Source: Bacillota bacterium (GTDB lineage: Bacteria; Bacillota; Clostridia; Christensenellales; SZUA-584). Taken from it: a stretch of DNA of 64,000 bases. The translations under genes and the position numbers were made by a program. Position 1 is the stretch's first letter; each line of letters opens with the position of its first letter. The notes under the pieces were generated by a model. The model saw nothing but the letters and a program-made list of their open reading frames with translations, did no database searches and had not been told where the DNA came from. The stretch is taken from assembly GCA_023428025.1 (NCBI GenBank), contig JAEYZN010000036.1, positions 1 through 64,000 of the forward strand. Direction: 5' to 3'. Of the stretch, positions 34,541 through 42,424 are shown in pieces.

Positions 34541-35614
34541 ATGACATCGTCAGAACTCAGCCTGTTAAGCGGTAAACGCATACTTGTGATGGGCCACACC
34601 GGCTTCAAGGGGTCGTGGCTCACCATCTGGCTTTGCGCGCTGGGCGCGGAGGTCACCGGTTACAGCCTGGAGAGCGAGCACCCGAACGGCGTGTTCGAGC
34701 TGTCCGGTATCCGGCGCAGCATCCGCCACATCGTGGGGGATATCCGGGATACCGCCGCGCTGCACGCCGCATTTGAGCAGGCCCGGCCGGACGCCGTGCT
34801 GCATCTGGCCGCGCAGCCGCTCGTGTTGCGCGCCTGGCGCGACCCGCGCGCCACTTACGACGTGAACGTGCTGGGCACGCTGAACGTGCTGGAGGAGTTA
34901 AGGGCCTGCGACAGCTGCCGTGCAGGTATCATCGTCACCAGCGACAAGTGTTACGACAATAAGGAATGGATATACGGCTACCGGGAAACCGACCGCATCG
35001 GCGGTTCAGATATGTATTCGTCCAGCAAGGGCTGCGCGGAGCTGCTCGTCCACGCATACCGGCACACATACCTGCCTTCGGATGATTATGATCAGCACGG
35101 CAAGCTGCTGATGACCGTCCGCGCGGGCAATGTGCTGGGCGGCGGCGACTGGGCGGAGAACCGCATCGTGCCCGACTGCATCCGTTCGCTGGCTGCCGGA
35201 GAAACGATTCTGCTGCGGCGGCCGCAGGCGGTACGCCCCTGGCAGCACGTTCTGGACCCGCTGAAGGGCTATCTGCTGCTGCTCGCACGCGCGCTGGAGG
35301 GCGGCAGCGCGGTCTCGGGCGCGTGGAATTTCGGGCCGGATTTCAGCGGCCTTGTCACCGTGGAACAGCTGGTACAGAAGCTGATCGCCGCGTGGGGCAG
35401 CGGGAATTACACCTTCCCGGAGAGCAGCAGCGCCGTGCCGGAATCCGGCCTGCTGAACCTGGATTCCTGCAAGGCGCAACATTTTCTCGGCTGGCGGCCC
35501 GTCTGGGACGTGGACGCCACGGTCGTCAAGACAGTCCAATGGTATAAAAATTACGCCAGCTCGAATGTGCTGGCGCTGTGTCTGTCACAGATAGGCGAGT
35601 ATATGGGCGGCTGA
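34541..35614 (+). CDS. rfbG: CDP-glucose 4,6-dehydratase
   Basis: 357 residues. The SDR NAD motif is MGHTGFKGSWL near residue 16 (the GHTGFKGSW form is typical of RfbG); the catalytic Ser/Tyr/Lys are in VTSDKCYDN and YSSSKGCAELL. VRAGNVLGGGDWAENRIVPD is a diagnostic RfbG phrase. Converts CDP-glucose to CDP-4-keto-6-deoxyglucose. Preceded by ACTGGAGG. Last gene of the cluster; the convergent kinase gene ends 4 nt after it. Confidence 0.95.
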   Translation: MTSSELSLLSGKRILVMGHTGFKGSWLTIWLCALGAEVTGYSLESEHPNGVFELSGIRRSIRHIVGDIRDTAALHAAFEQARPDAVLHLAAQPLVLRAWRDPRATYDVNVLGTLNVLEELRACDSCRAGIIVTSDKCYDNKEWIYGYRETDRIGGSDMYSSSKGCAELLVHAYRHTYLPSDDYDQHGKLLMTVRAGNVLGGGDWAENRIVPDCIRSLAAGETILLRRPQAVRPWQHVLDPLKGYLLLLARALEGGSAVSGAWNFGPDFSGLVTVEQLVQKLIAAWGSGNYTFPESSSAVPESGLLNLDSCKAQHFLGWRPVWDVDATVVKTVQWYKNYASSNVLALCLSQIGEYMGG

Positions 35615-35617
35615 GGC

Positions 35618-36466
35618 CTACGCATGCCGGCGCTGCTTCAGCTGCGCCACGAAACCGGCAAGGCCTGCTTCAAAATTGACGCCGAAGCGGACATCCGTAC
35701 CGGCCTCGCGCGTGCGCCCGATGCTCTCCACGGTGAGCGCGATGGCCGCGTCCGCCGCGTCCGCCAGCTTCAAGCCGTACAGCACGCCCGCTAGCAGCGC
35801 GCTGGCAAACACGTCGCCCGTGCCGTGATAATACCCTTCGATACGCTGCGACATCAGGTAACTGACGCCGCCCTGATCGTATATGGCCGCACCCAGCTCA
35901 GCGCCGTCGAAATACACGCCCGTGAGCACCACGCGCCGCGGCCCGATGTCCGCCAGGCGCTTGAGCAGCCCTTCAATATAATCTTTGCCGTACGGCCCTT
36001 CGCGGTACTCGTCACCCACCAGCAGCGCGGCTTCCGTCATGTTGGGCACGATGATGTCCGCATGGGCGCACAGCTTTCTCATGCCATCCGGGAAATCCGG
36101 CGGGAATATGCTGTACAGCTTGCCGTTGTCCGCCATCACCGGATCCACCAATATCAGATTGTCCTTCGTTTTCAGCGCGCCAAACACCTCGGTCACGATG
36201 TCGATCTGTTCAAACGAACCCAGAAAGCCGGTGTAAACCGCGTCGAATTTCAGGTCCAGCGTCTGCCAGTGACGCACCACGGGCAATATGTCATCCGTCA
36301 GGTCACGGTATGTAAAGCCGGTAAACCCGCCGGTGTGCGTGGACAGCACCGCCGTGGGTATCACGCTCGTCTCGATGCCCGCCGCCGAAATCACCGGCAG
36401 CGCGACAGTCAGCGAACACTTTCCGAAGCAGGATATGTCATGTATCGCGGCCACTCTTTTCTGCAT
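35618..36466 (-). CDS. Pyridoxal/pyridoxamine kinase (PdxY/PdxK-like)
   Basis: 282 residues from ATG 36466, with GGAGG 7 nt upstream. The ribokinase-like fold starts with VAAIHDISCFGKCSLTVALP; the VDPVMADNGKLY and VPNMTEAALLVG segments and the anion-hole region GYYHGTGDVFASAL match pyridoxal kinases (catalytic Asp in GTGD). Salvages B6 vitamers to the 5'-phosphate. PLP enzymes IscS and MetY are encoded nearby, but no operon link is seen. Confidence 0.88.
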   Translation of the reverse strand: MQKRVAAIHDISCFGKCSLTVALPVISAAGIETSVIPTAVLSTHTGGFTGFTYRDLTDDILPVVRHWQTLDLKFDAVYTGFLGSFEQIDIVTEVFGALKTKDNLILVDPVMADNGKLYSIFPPDFPDGMRKLCAHADIIVPNMTEAALLVGDEYREGPYGKDYIEGLLKRLADIGPRRVVLTGVYFDGAELGAAIYDQGGVSYLMSQRIEGYYHGTGDVFASALLAGVLYGLKLADAADAAIALTVESIGRTREAGTDVRFGVNFEAGLAGFVAQLKQRRHA

Positions 36467-36486
36467 CTTTTGTCCTCCAATCATTG

Positions 36487-36516
36487 CCCCAAAAAGCGCA
36501 CTCTTTCGGGAACCCC
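36487..36516 (+). repeat. Dispersed CCCCAAAA...GGGAACCCC module, copy 2
   Basis: CCCCAAAAAGCGCA followed by CTCTTTCGGGAACCCC, just upstream of the pyridoxal kinase ribosome binding site. It resembles 17853-17882 and the core of the long repeat at 46775. Confidence 0.55.
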
Positions 36517-36668
36517 TTTGATCCATAATAAATGCTATTATATCCCTATGCGCCATGCAGCACAAGCCTGTTGCGCCGCCGGACGGCATTTGCTGCGCCC
36601 CCGGCTCGGGTCAGCCGACGCCGCCGGACATTCAAACACCGCAGTTTCCCTGCCTCCCTCCATAAAAC

Positions 36669-36700
36669 AAAAAAGCGCGCCGTTTGTCCGCAGCGCGCCC
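36669..36700 (-). terminator. Terminator after metA
   Basis: On the minus strand GCGCGC...GGCGCGC forms a GC stem followed by TTTTTTGTTTT, shortly after the metA stop. Confidence 0.7.
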
Positions 36701-36714
36701 GGTCTGATGTATGA

Positions 36715-37626
36715 CTATTCCAGTATGAACGGCGTTTCCTGATACACGTAGTAGTTGAGCCAGTTGGCGAACAGCAGATGCGCGTGACCCCGCCACGACA
36801 CCAGCGGCAGCTGTGTGGGATCGTCGCACGGAAAATAGTTGCGCGGAGGCCTTATGTCCATGCCCTTTGCCACGTCGCGATCGTACTCGCGCTTGAGCGT
36901 CAGCTGATCGTATTCGGGATGCCCCATCACGAATACCTGCTTGCCGTGCTGCGCCGACACGATATACACGCCGGACTCCTCGGACTCGGACAATATCGTC
37001 AGCCGGTCGTCCTTAACGATATCCCCGCGCCGTACCTCGGTATGGCGCGAATGCGGTACATAGTACGTGTCGTCGAACCCGCGCAGCAGCTTGATGTTAT
37101 AGTCATTTCTTGAGGTATGCAAAAACACGCCGAACTTCTTCTCGTCCAGCGGATACTTGGGGATGCCGTAATGGTAATACAGCCCCGCCTGCGCGCCCCA
37201 GCAGATATGCAGCGTGGAAAACACGTTGGTCTTGCTCCATTCCATGATGGATTTGAGTTCTTCCCAATAGATCACATCCTCAAAATCCAGCGTCTCCACC
37301 GGCGCGCCGGTGATGATCAGGCCGTCGTATTTGTGCCGGCTGATCTCGTCAAACGTCTGGTAGAACGAATCCAGATGCTCCTGCGCCGTGTTCTTGGAAG
37401 CGTAGGTCGCGGTCTTCAAAAACTGCAGCTCCACCTGAAGCGGCGTGTTGCCGAGAAGCCGCAGCAACTGGGTCTCCGTGGTGATCTTGTCCGGCATGAT
37501 GTTGAGTATCATAATCTTAAGAGGCCGGATGTCCTGATGCATCGCGCGCTCGTCCGTCATCACGAATATGTTTTCCCGGCTCAGGGCCTCATAAGCTGGC
37601 AGACTTTCGGGTATTTTGATCGGCAT
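36715..37626 (-). CDS. metA: Homoserine O-acyltransferase (MetA family)
   Basis: 303 residues from ATG 37626, with AAGGAA upstream; the frame extends to 37761 without homology. The start PIKIPESLPAYEALSRENIF is canonical, the catalytic Cys is in LHICWGAQAGLYYHYG and the His in VFVMGHPEYD. In Firmicutes many MetA proteins use acetyl-CoA rather than succinyl-CoA; with MetY in this window an O-acetylhomoserine route is likely. Last gene of iscS-iscU-rrf2-metA. Confidence 0.95.
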   Translation of the reverse strand: MPIKIPESLPAYEALSRENIFVMTDERAMHQDIRPLKIMILNIMPDKITTETQLLRLLGNTPLQVELQFLKTATYASKNTAQEHLDSFYQTFDEISRHKYDGLIITGAPVETLDFEDVIYWEELKSIMEWSKTNVFSTLHICWGAQAGLYYHYGIPKYPLDEKKFGVFLHTSRNDYNIKLLRGFDDTYYVPHSRHTEVRRGDIVKDDRLTILSESEESGVYIVSAQHGKQVFVMGHPEYDQLTLKREYDRDVAKGMDIRPPRNYFPCDDPTQLPLVSWRGHAHLLFANWLNYYVYQETPFILE

Positions 37627-37646
37627 TGATCTTTCCTTTCCGCGCG

Positions 37647-38072
37647 TTACCTGAGCGCTTGCGTCGTATCGGGGTGCTGGGCGAGCTGCTCCATCGAAAC
37701 GGCGTCCACCACCGCTTTGATGCGCCTCGAAACCACATCCCACACGTGCTCCTTGATGCATTGGCTTAGGGTATACGTATCCTCTTTCTTTCCGTCCGGC
37801 TCGATGATGGACATGTCGCCCTCCAGCGCCTCCAGCACCTCGCCAACGCGGATATCGGCGGCCGGGCGCGACAGCAGATATCCGCCGCCCGCTCCCTTCA
37901 CAGAACGCACCAGCCCGGCCTTTTTAAGCATCGAGAATATGCTCTCCAGATACCCGACGGAGATCTCCTGCCTCTGCGCAATGTCCGCGAGAATCACCGG
38001 GCTGCCGTCCGTATGCACGGCGAGATCCGCCAATGCCCGCAGCCCGTAACGCCCTCTTGTGGAGAGCTTCAT
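37647..38072 (-). CDS. Rrf2-family transcriptional regulator without Cys cluster
   Basis: 141 residues. N-terminal winged helix with MKLSTRGRYGLRALADLAVH and SVKGAGGGYLLSRPAADIRV. The C-terminal region has a single Cys (SQCIKEHV), so it lacks the three-Cys iron-sulfur site of IscR and is more like CymR. The start overlaps the iscU stop by 4 nt and it lies 20 nt upstream of metA. It probably regulates this sulfur operon. Confidence 0.9.
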   Translation of the reverse strand: MKLSTRGRYGLRALADLAVHTDGSPVILADIAQRQEISVGYLESIFSMLKKAGLVRSVKGAGGGYLLSRPAADIRVGEVLEALEGDMSIIEPDGKKEDTYTLSQCIKEHVWDVVSRRIKAVVDAVSMEQLAQHPDTTQALR

Positions 38073-38440
38073 TCCGTATTGCCCTGCCTGTAACTGTCGA
38101 TGGCTTTTTTGATCGCCTCTTCAGCCAACACCGAACAGTGTATCTTCACAGGGGGGAGTCCGTCAAGTGCCTCCACCACATCTTGATTCTTCATCTGAAG
38201 CGCTTCGTCGACGGTCTTGCCCTTGATCATGTCGGTGGCGACGCTGCTGGACGCGATGGCCGCGCAGCAGCCGAATGTCTTGAAGGAGGCGTCCTTGATG
38301 ACCTCATCCTCGATCTTCAGATACATTCGCATGATATCGCCGCAGTGGGCGTTGCCCACCTCGCCCATGGCGTTGTAATCCTCAAGCACCCCCACGTTGT
38401 GCGGGTTCGAAAAATGCTCCATTACCTTCTCACTGTACAT
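38069..38440 (-). CDS. iscU: IscU/NifU-type iron-sulfur scaffold protein
   Basis: 123 residues. Cluster-binding residues are present: Cys in VGNAHCGDIMRMYLKI with its Asp, Cys in FKTFGCCAAIASSS and Cys in VKIHCSVLAEE. The second site reads GCCAAIASS where GCGA is usual. Assembles Fe-S clusters from sulfur delivered by IscS. Starts inside the iscS end (11-nt overlap). Confidence 0.94.
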   Translation of the reverse strand: MYSEKVMEHFSNPHNVGVLEDYNAMGEVGNAHCGDIMRMYLKIEDEVIKDASFKTFGCCAAIASSSVATDMIKGKTVDEALQMKNQDVVEALDGLPPVKIHCSVLAEEAIKKAIDSYRQGNTE

Positions 38441-39626
38441 GACATGCTCCTTTCTCCGTCTCGTATAACGGCGACATCTCCTGAAGCGTTTTCACCACGC
38501 TCTTCAATGCCTCCACCGTATAGTCTATATCTTCTTTTGTTGTGGTCCTTCCCATCGAAATGCGGAAAGACCCGTGTGCCGTCTCGTGCTTGAGGCCGAT
38601 CGCCAGCAGCACATGCGACGGCTCCAGCGATGCCGACGAGCACGCGGACCCGGTGGACGCCGCCACCCCCCGCGCGTTCATATACATCAGCAGCCCTTCG
38701 CCTTCGATATAATCGAAGCTGAAGTTCGCGTTGTTGGGCAGCCTTTGCGACCTGTGGCCGTTCAGCCGCGCTCCGTTGACCTCCGCCAGCACCCGGCTGA
38801 CCAGATGCTCGCGCAATTCGGTGAGGCGCGCGCTTTCTTTCGGCATTTCCGCCACGGCCAGCTCCAGCGCCTTGGCCAGTCCCACCGCGCCGGGGACGTT
38901 CTCGGTACCGGCCCGTTTCTTCCTCTCCTGAGACCCGCCCGTCGCGATGGCATTGATACGCGTCCCCTTGCGGATATACAGCACGCCCACGCCCTTGGGG
39001 CCGTAGAACTTGTGGCCGGAGATGGACAGCAGGTCCACGTCCTTCCATTTCTCAAGGTTCACCTCGATCGCCCCGGCGGCCTGAACGGCGTCCACATGGA
39101 ACACCGCCTTTGACTTGTCCTTCACGATGCGTCCGATCTCCTCTATCGGCTGGATGGTGCCGATCTCATTGTTGGCCGCCATGATGCTGACCAGTATGGT
39201 ATCCGGCTTCAGCGCCTGCTCCAGCTGCTCAAGGCTGACCACGCCGTCCGCGTCCACATCCAGATAAGTGACTTCAAAGCCCGCCTTCTCCAGGTCCTCG
39301 GCTGTGTGTATCACCGCCGGATGCTCGATCCTGGTCGTGATGATGTGGCGTCCTTTGCCGCCCTTCGCGGCGGCCACGCCCCGCAGCGCCCAGTTATCGC
39401 TCTCGGTACCGCCGGACGTGAAGAATATCTCCTCGGGCCTGGCATGGATCGATGCCGCGACGGACGCCCTTGCGGAATCCAGCGCCTTTCGCGCTTTCTG
39501 TCCGTATGTATGCAGGCTGGACGGGTTGCCGAATATGTCAGTCATGCAGGGAATCATCGCGTCCAGCACTTCCTGCCGGACATAAGTTGTTGCCGCATGA
39601 TCCAAATATATATCTCTTTGGGCCAT
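38430..39626 (-). CDS. iscS: Cysteine desulfurase IscS/NifS
   Basis: 398 residues, class V aminotransferase fold. IYLDHAATTYVRQEV opens the protein; PLP Lys is in LLSISGHKFYGPKGVGVLY, and the sulfur-carrying Cys is in AASTGSACSSASLEPSHVL. Gives sulfur to IscU. First gene of the operon; its promoter region carries a large inverted repeat. Confidence 0.96.
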   Translation of the reverse strand: MAQRDIYLDHAATTYVRQEVLDAMIPCMTDIFGNPSSLHTYGQKARKALDSARASVAASIHARPEEIFFTSGGTESDNWALRGVAAAKGGKGRHIITTRIEHPAVIHTAEDLEKAGFEVTYLDVDADGVVSLEQLEQALKPDTILVSIMAANNEIGTIQPIEEIGRIVKDKSKAVFHVDAVQAAGAIEVNLEKWKDVDLLSISGHKFYGPKGVGVLYIRKGTRINAIATGGSQERKKRAGTENVPGAVGLAKALELAVAEMPKESARLTELREHLVSRVLAEVNGARLNGHRSQRLPNNANFSFDYIEGEGLLMYMNARGVAASTGSACSSASLEPSHVLLAIGLKHETAHGSFRISMGRTTTKEDIDYTVEALKSVVKTLQEMSPLYETEKGACHVQ

Positions 39627-39684
39627 TTCAGGCGCCTCCTTCCGTAAACATTAAATAACCTATTGTTTTTCTAATGTTTTAATG

Positions 39685-39715
39685 ATATCATACAGTCATG
39701 ATATGGCTTTGTCAA
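39685..39715 (-). promoter_or_regulatory. iscS operon promoter with overlapping inverted repeat
   Basis: Minus-strand TTGACA (39715-39710), 17-nt spacer, TATGAT (39692-39687). The inverted repeat ATATCAT-N6-ATGATAT (39685-39704) covers the -10 box and half the spacer, the expected position for a repressor; Rrf2 regulators encoded on both sides are the natural candidates. Confidence 0.65.
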
Positions 39716-39791
39716 TACTCCTTTTAGAGACTATTTTGAACAGCCTTGTCAGCACGAAACAGCTGCGTTTATAATGGCGGAAAGGGAAGTT

Positions 39792-40235
39792 ATGAAGATA
39801 TCCAAAAACGGACAATACGCGCTTTTGAGCGTGGCGGACCTTGCGCTGCATGAGGCGGACGCCCACCAGAGCATCGCCCAGGTTGCCCAGCGGCAGAACA
39901 TAGATCCGCGTTATCTCGGGCAGATTTTTTTCGCGCTGAAAAATGCGGGCATCATCACCAGCGTGCGCGGCAAAGGCGGCGGATACCTGCTGGCGCGCAG
40001 CGCGTCCGACATCAGCGCGGGCGAAGTGGTGCGCGTGCTGGAGGGCGACTTGAAGCCCACGCTGTGCTGCGTGGAGGACGCCGGTATCGAGGACTGCGAA
40101 TCGTTTGACGCCTGCCTGACGCGCTCGCTGTGGCAGGCCGTCAGCCGCGAGATCAACCGCACGCTGGACGAGACGACCATTGCCGATATTGTGAAAATAT
40201 ATCAGGAAAGAAGCGCCGTGAATGAAGCTGAATGA
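39792..40235 (+). CDS. Rrf2-family regulator with Cys cluster (IscR-like)
   Basis: 147 residues from ATG 39792, with AAAGGGAAG directly upstream (an ATG at 39774 is in frame but less well placed). Winged helix MKISKNGQYALLSVADLALH and SVRGKGGGYLLARSASDISA. The C-terminal part has four Cys in TLCCVEDAGIEDCESFDACL, which could ligate an iron-sulfur cluster. Divergent from iscS and overlapping cysE by 14 nt, so it can sense Fe-S or sulfur status for both. Confidence 0.9.
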   Translation: MKISKNGQYALLSVADLALHEADAHQSIAQVAQRQNIDPRYLGQIFFALKNAGIITSVRGKGGGYLLARSASDISAGEVVRVLEGDLKPTLCCVEDAGIEDCESFDACLTRSLWQAVSREINRTLDETTIADIVKIYQERSAVNEAE

Positions 40236-41130
40236 GTGGCTGGCCCGCAATCAAGTGGGTGAAGCATTGGTGAGCGTTAACCGCGAAAGCCTTTATGAGC
40301 ATGAAGCGCTGGGCTTCGCCACGCGCACTCAGGTGATCGACATATTAAAGGCGCTCCGGTCGCTGATACTGCCCGGCATATACGAACGCGAGCCCGTCAG
40401 TCATGCGCGCCTTGAGAAGATCATCCGCGACAAGATGAACAGCACCGCCACCGTCCTGTGCCAGATCATCAGGCATCTGCTGGCACGCGGCTGCACGGAC
40501 GAATCGCTGAACGCGGACGACTGCGAGGAAAGGGCGGAGCAGCTCACCATCCGCATCCTTGAAGGCCTGCCGGGCATCCGCAGGACATTGGCGACGGACA
40601 TCAGAGCCGCGTATGAGGGGGACCCGGCGGCCCAATCGTTCGAGGAGATCATGCTGAGCTATCCGTCGCTGGAAGCCATCAGCATTTTCCGCATCGCGCA
40701 CCTCATCCACGTGTGCGGCGTGCCCATCATACCGCGCATCATGACGGAATACGCGCACCGCAACACCGGCATCGACATCCACCCGGGCGCGCAGATCGGC
40801 GACAGCTTTTTCATCGACCACGGCACCGGCGTCGTCGTCGGCGAAACGTGCACCATCGGCAACTGTGTGAAGCTGTATCAGGGCGTGACGCTGGGCGCGA
40901 AGAGCTTTCCGCTGGACGAGCACGGCAAGCCCATCAAGGGCGTCAAGCGCCACCCGGACATCGAGGACAACGTGGTGATCTACGCGGGCGCGACGATACT
41001 CGGCGGCGACACGCACATCGGCCACGACTCGGTGATCGGCGGCAACGTGTGGCTCACGCAGTCGGTGCCGCCGCATTCCACGGTGTTCAACGCGCAGCCC
41101 TCGCCGCACATCAAGCCGATGGATAACTGA
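40222..41130 (+). CDS. cysE: Serine O-acetyltransferase (SrpH/CysE-like)
   Basis: 302 residues: a long helical N-terminal region (1-180), then a left-handed beta-helix of hexapeptide repeats (about 185-285) with GAQIGDSFFIDHGTGVVVGE, the catalytic His/Asp pair region, and the LYQGVTLGAKSF loop. The length and N-terminus match the SrpH type. Makes O-acetylserine for cysteine synthesis. Cotranscribed with the Cys-cluster Rrf2 regulator. Confidence 0.93.
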   Translation: MKLNEWLARNQVGEALVSVNRESLYEHEALGFATRTQVIDILKALRSLILPGIYEREPVSHARLEKIIRDKMNSTATVLCQIIRHLLARGCTDESLNADDCEERAEQLTIRILEGLPGIRRTLATDIRAAYEGDPAAQSFEEIMLSYPSLEAISIFRIAHLIHVCGVPIIPRIMTEYAHRNTGIDIHPGAQIGDSFFIDHGTGVVVGETCTIGNCVKLYQGVTLGAKSFPLDEHGKPIKGVKRHPDIEDNVVIYAGATILGGDTHIGHDSVIGGNVWLTQSVPPHSTVFNAQPSPHIKPMDN

Positions 41131-41163
41131 TCATCCATCATTGCTTTATATGCAGGTATAATA

Positions 41164-41190
41164 ATACCCGCTCAATGCAGCGGGTATTTT
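41164..41190 (+). terminator. Terminator after cysE
   Basis: ATACCCGCT pairs with AGCGGGTAT around 6 nt, followed by TTTGATTCTT. Confidence 0.8.
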
Positions 41191-41215
41191 GATTCTTATT
41201 AATAGGCCTTTGCAG

Positions 41216-42220
41216 TCAGCTCATGCTGTGCAGCACTTCATGAACCGCCAGCAGGTTGGCGTCCGTTATCTGCTTCGGCACCTCGCAGCCCGCCGACGAT
41301 ATGTAACGCGGCCCGCCGATACCGGCGCATTGCTCCACAGCCTGTTTTACCGTCTCCTCCGTGCCCTGTAGCAGCACCGCCACCGGGTCGTAGTTGCCGC
41401 TTAAGGCGCAGGTGTTCCCATGCATGGCCGCCATTTTATCCAGCGGCACCATCCAGTCCACGTCGATGATGTCGCAGCACCGAACCGGCAGGTCTTCCAT
41501 GAACGGCGCGGTGTTGCCGCAGATGTGCAGCTTCGTTCTGGCGCCCATCCCCCGTATCGTCGACAGCAGCTTGCGCTCGTACGGCAGCGCGAACTTGCGG
41601 TAATACACCGGCCCGGCCACCGACGCGATCGCGTCCCCCACGCCGATGATGTCCGCCCCGGCCTCGATCTGCGCTTTGGCATAGCGGATGCCCTGCTCCA
41701 GGCACAGGTCCATCAGGTCCGTCACAAACTGCTCGTTCAAAACCAGATCCATCAGCAGCGCATTGACGCCGCGAAGGTCTGCCGCTTCCGCGAGGCTGCC
41801 TTCCACCCAGCCGATCACCGGCACCTCGTCTCCCAGCTCCTTTTTATAAAACTCGACCGCCTTGACAGTCTGCGTCATGCGCTCGCTCGCGGAAGGGTCC
41901 ACGGTCTTCAGCTTCAGCAGGTCTTCTTCGTTTTCCAGCAGCAGCTTTTTCGCATACGGAACGCCATCGTGCGGATAGGTGACTTCCGTGCCAAACGCGG
42001 ACGCCTCCCTCATCGGGTCAGACATTACGGTCACGCAGTCCAGATGATATTTCTCGGCACAGATCATATTGCCCTCGCACAGCAGCCGGTAATCGCGGCA
42101 GTATTCGGAATATGGTACGTTGCGCTCACACGCGCCCAGCTGCATGATGATGTTCAGGTTGGGAATGCGGTCGACTTCTTTGCCTTCAAGACGGTTCAGC
42201 AAACGCTCTTTTTTATTCAT
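41216..42220 (-). CDS. UroD/MtaA-family methyltransferase-like protein
   Basis: 334 residues of the uroporphyrinogen decarboxylase fold. The zinc site of corrinoid-dependent methyltransferases is visible as HICGNT (HxC) plus the late Cys in ISSAGCEVP, so it is closer to MtaA/MtbA-type methylcobamide methyltransferases than to HemE. WVEGSLAEAADLRG and VGDAIASVAGP are family segments. No corrinoid protein is encoded nearby, so the methyl donor is unknown. Confidence 0.85.
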   Translation of the reverse strand: MNKKERLLNRLEGKEVDRIPNLNIIMQLGACERNVPYSEYCRDYRLLCEGNMICAEKYHLDCVTVMSDPMREASAFGTEVTYPHDGVPYAKKLLLENEEDLLKLKTVDPSASERMTQTVKAVEFYKKELGDEVPVIGWVEGSLAEAADLRGVNALLMDLVLNEQFVTDLMDLCLEQGIRYAKAQIEAGADIIGVGDAIASVAGPVYYRKFALPYERKLLSTIRGMGARTKLHICGNTAPFMEDLPVRCCDIIDVDWMVPLDKMAAMHGNTCALSGNYDPVAVLLQGTEETVKQAVEQCAGIGGPRYISSAGCEVPKQITDANLLAVHEVLHSMS

Positions 42221-42341
42221 GCGGACCTCCCCCCATGTTCATATCAATGATGGTCATATGTTCCATATCAATCATATATCAGCAAATTGGCGCTGTCAAA
42301 CCGCAAGAGAATGTCCTGCCGAAAAAATGACCCGGGTCGTA

Positions 42342-42401
42342 TTGACAACTGCATCTTCCTGCATATAATAATAATTGAATGGTTGTTCAAGTGTTCATCA
42401 A
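42342..42401 (+). promoter_or_regulatory. Promoter and ArsR/CadC-type operator of the metal ATPase
   Basis: TTGACA (42342-42347), 16-nt spacer, TATAAT (42364-42369). Just downstream is TTGAA-N6-TTCAA and a second TGTTCA half-site (about 42374-42398), in the style of ArsR/SmtB-family operators. No such regulator gene is adjacent. Confidence 0.6.
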
Positions 42402-42424
42402 TATAGAGAAAGGACAGCATCACG

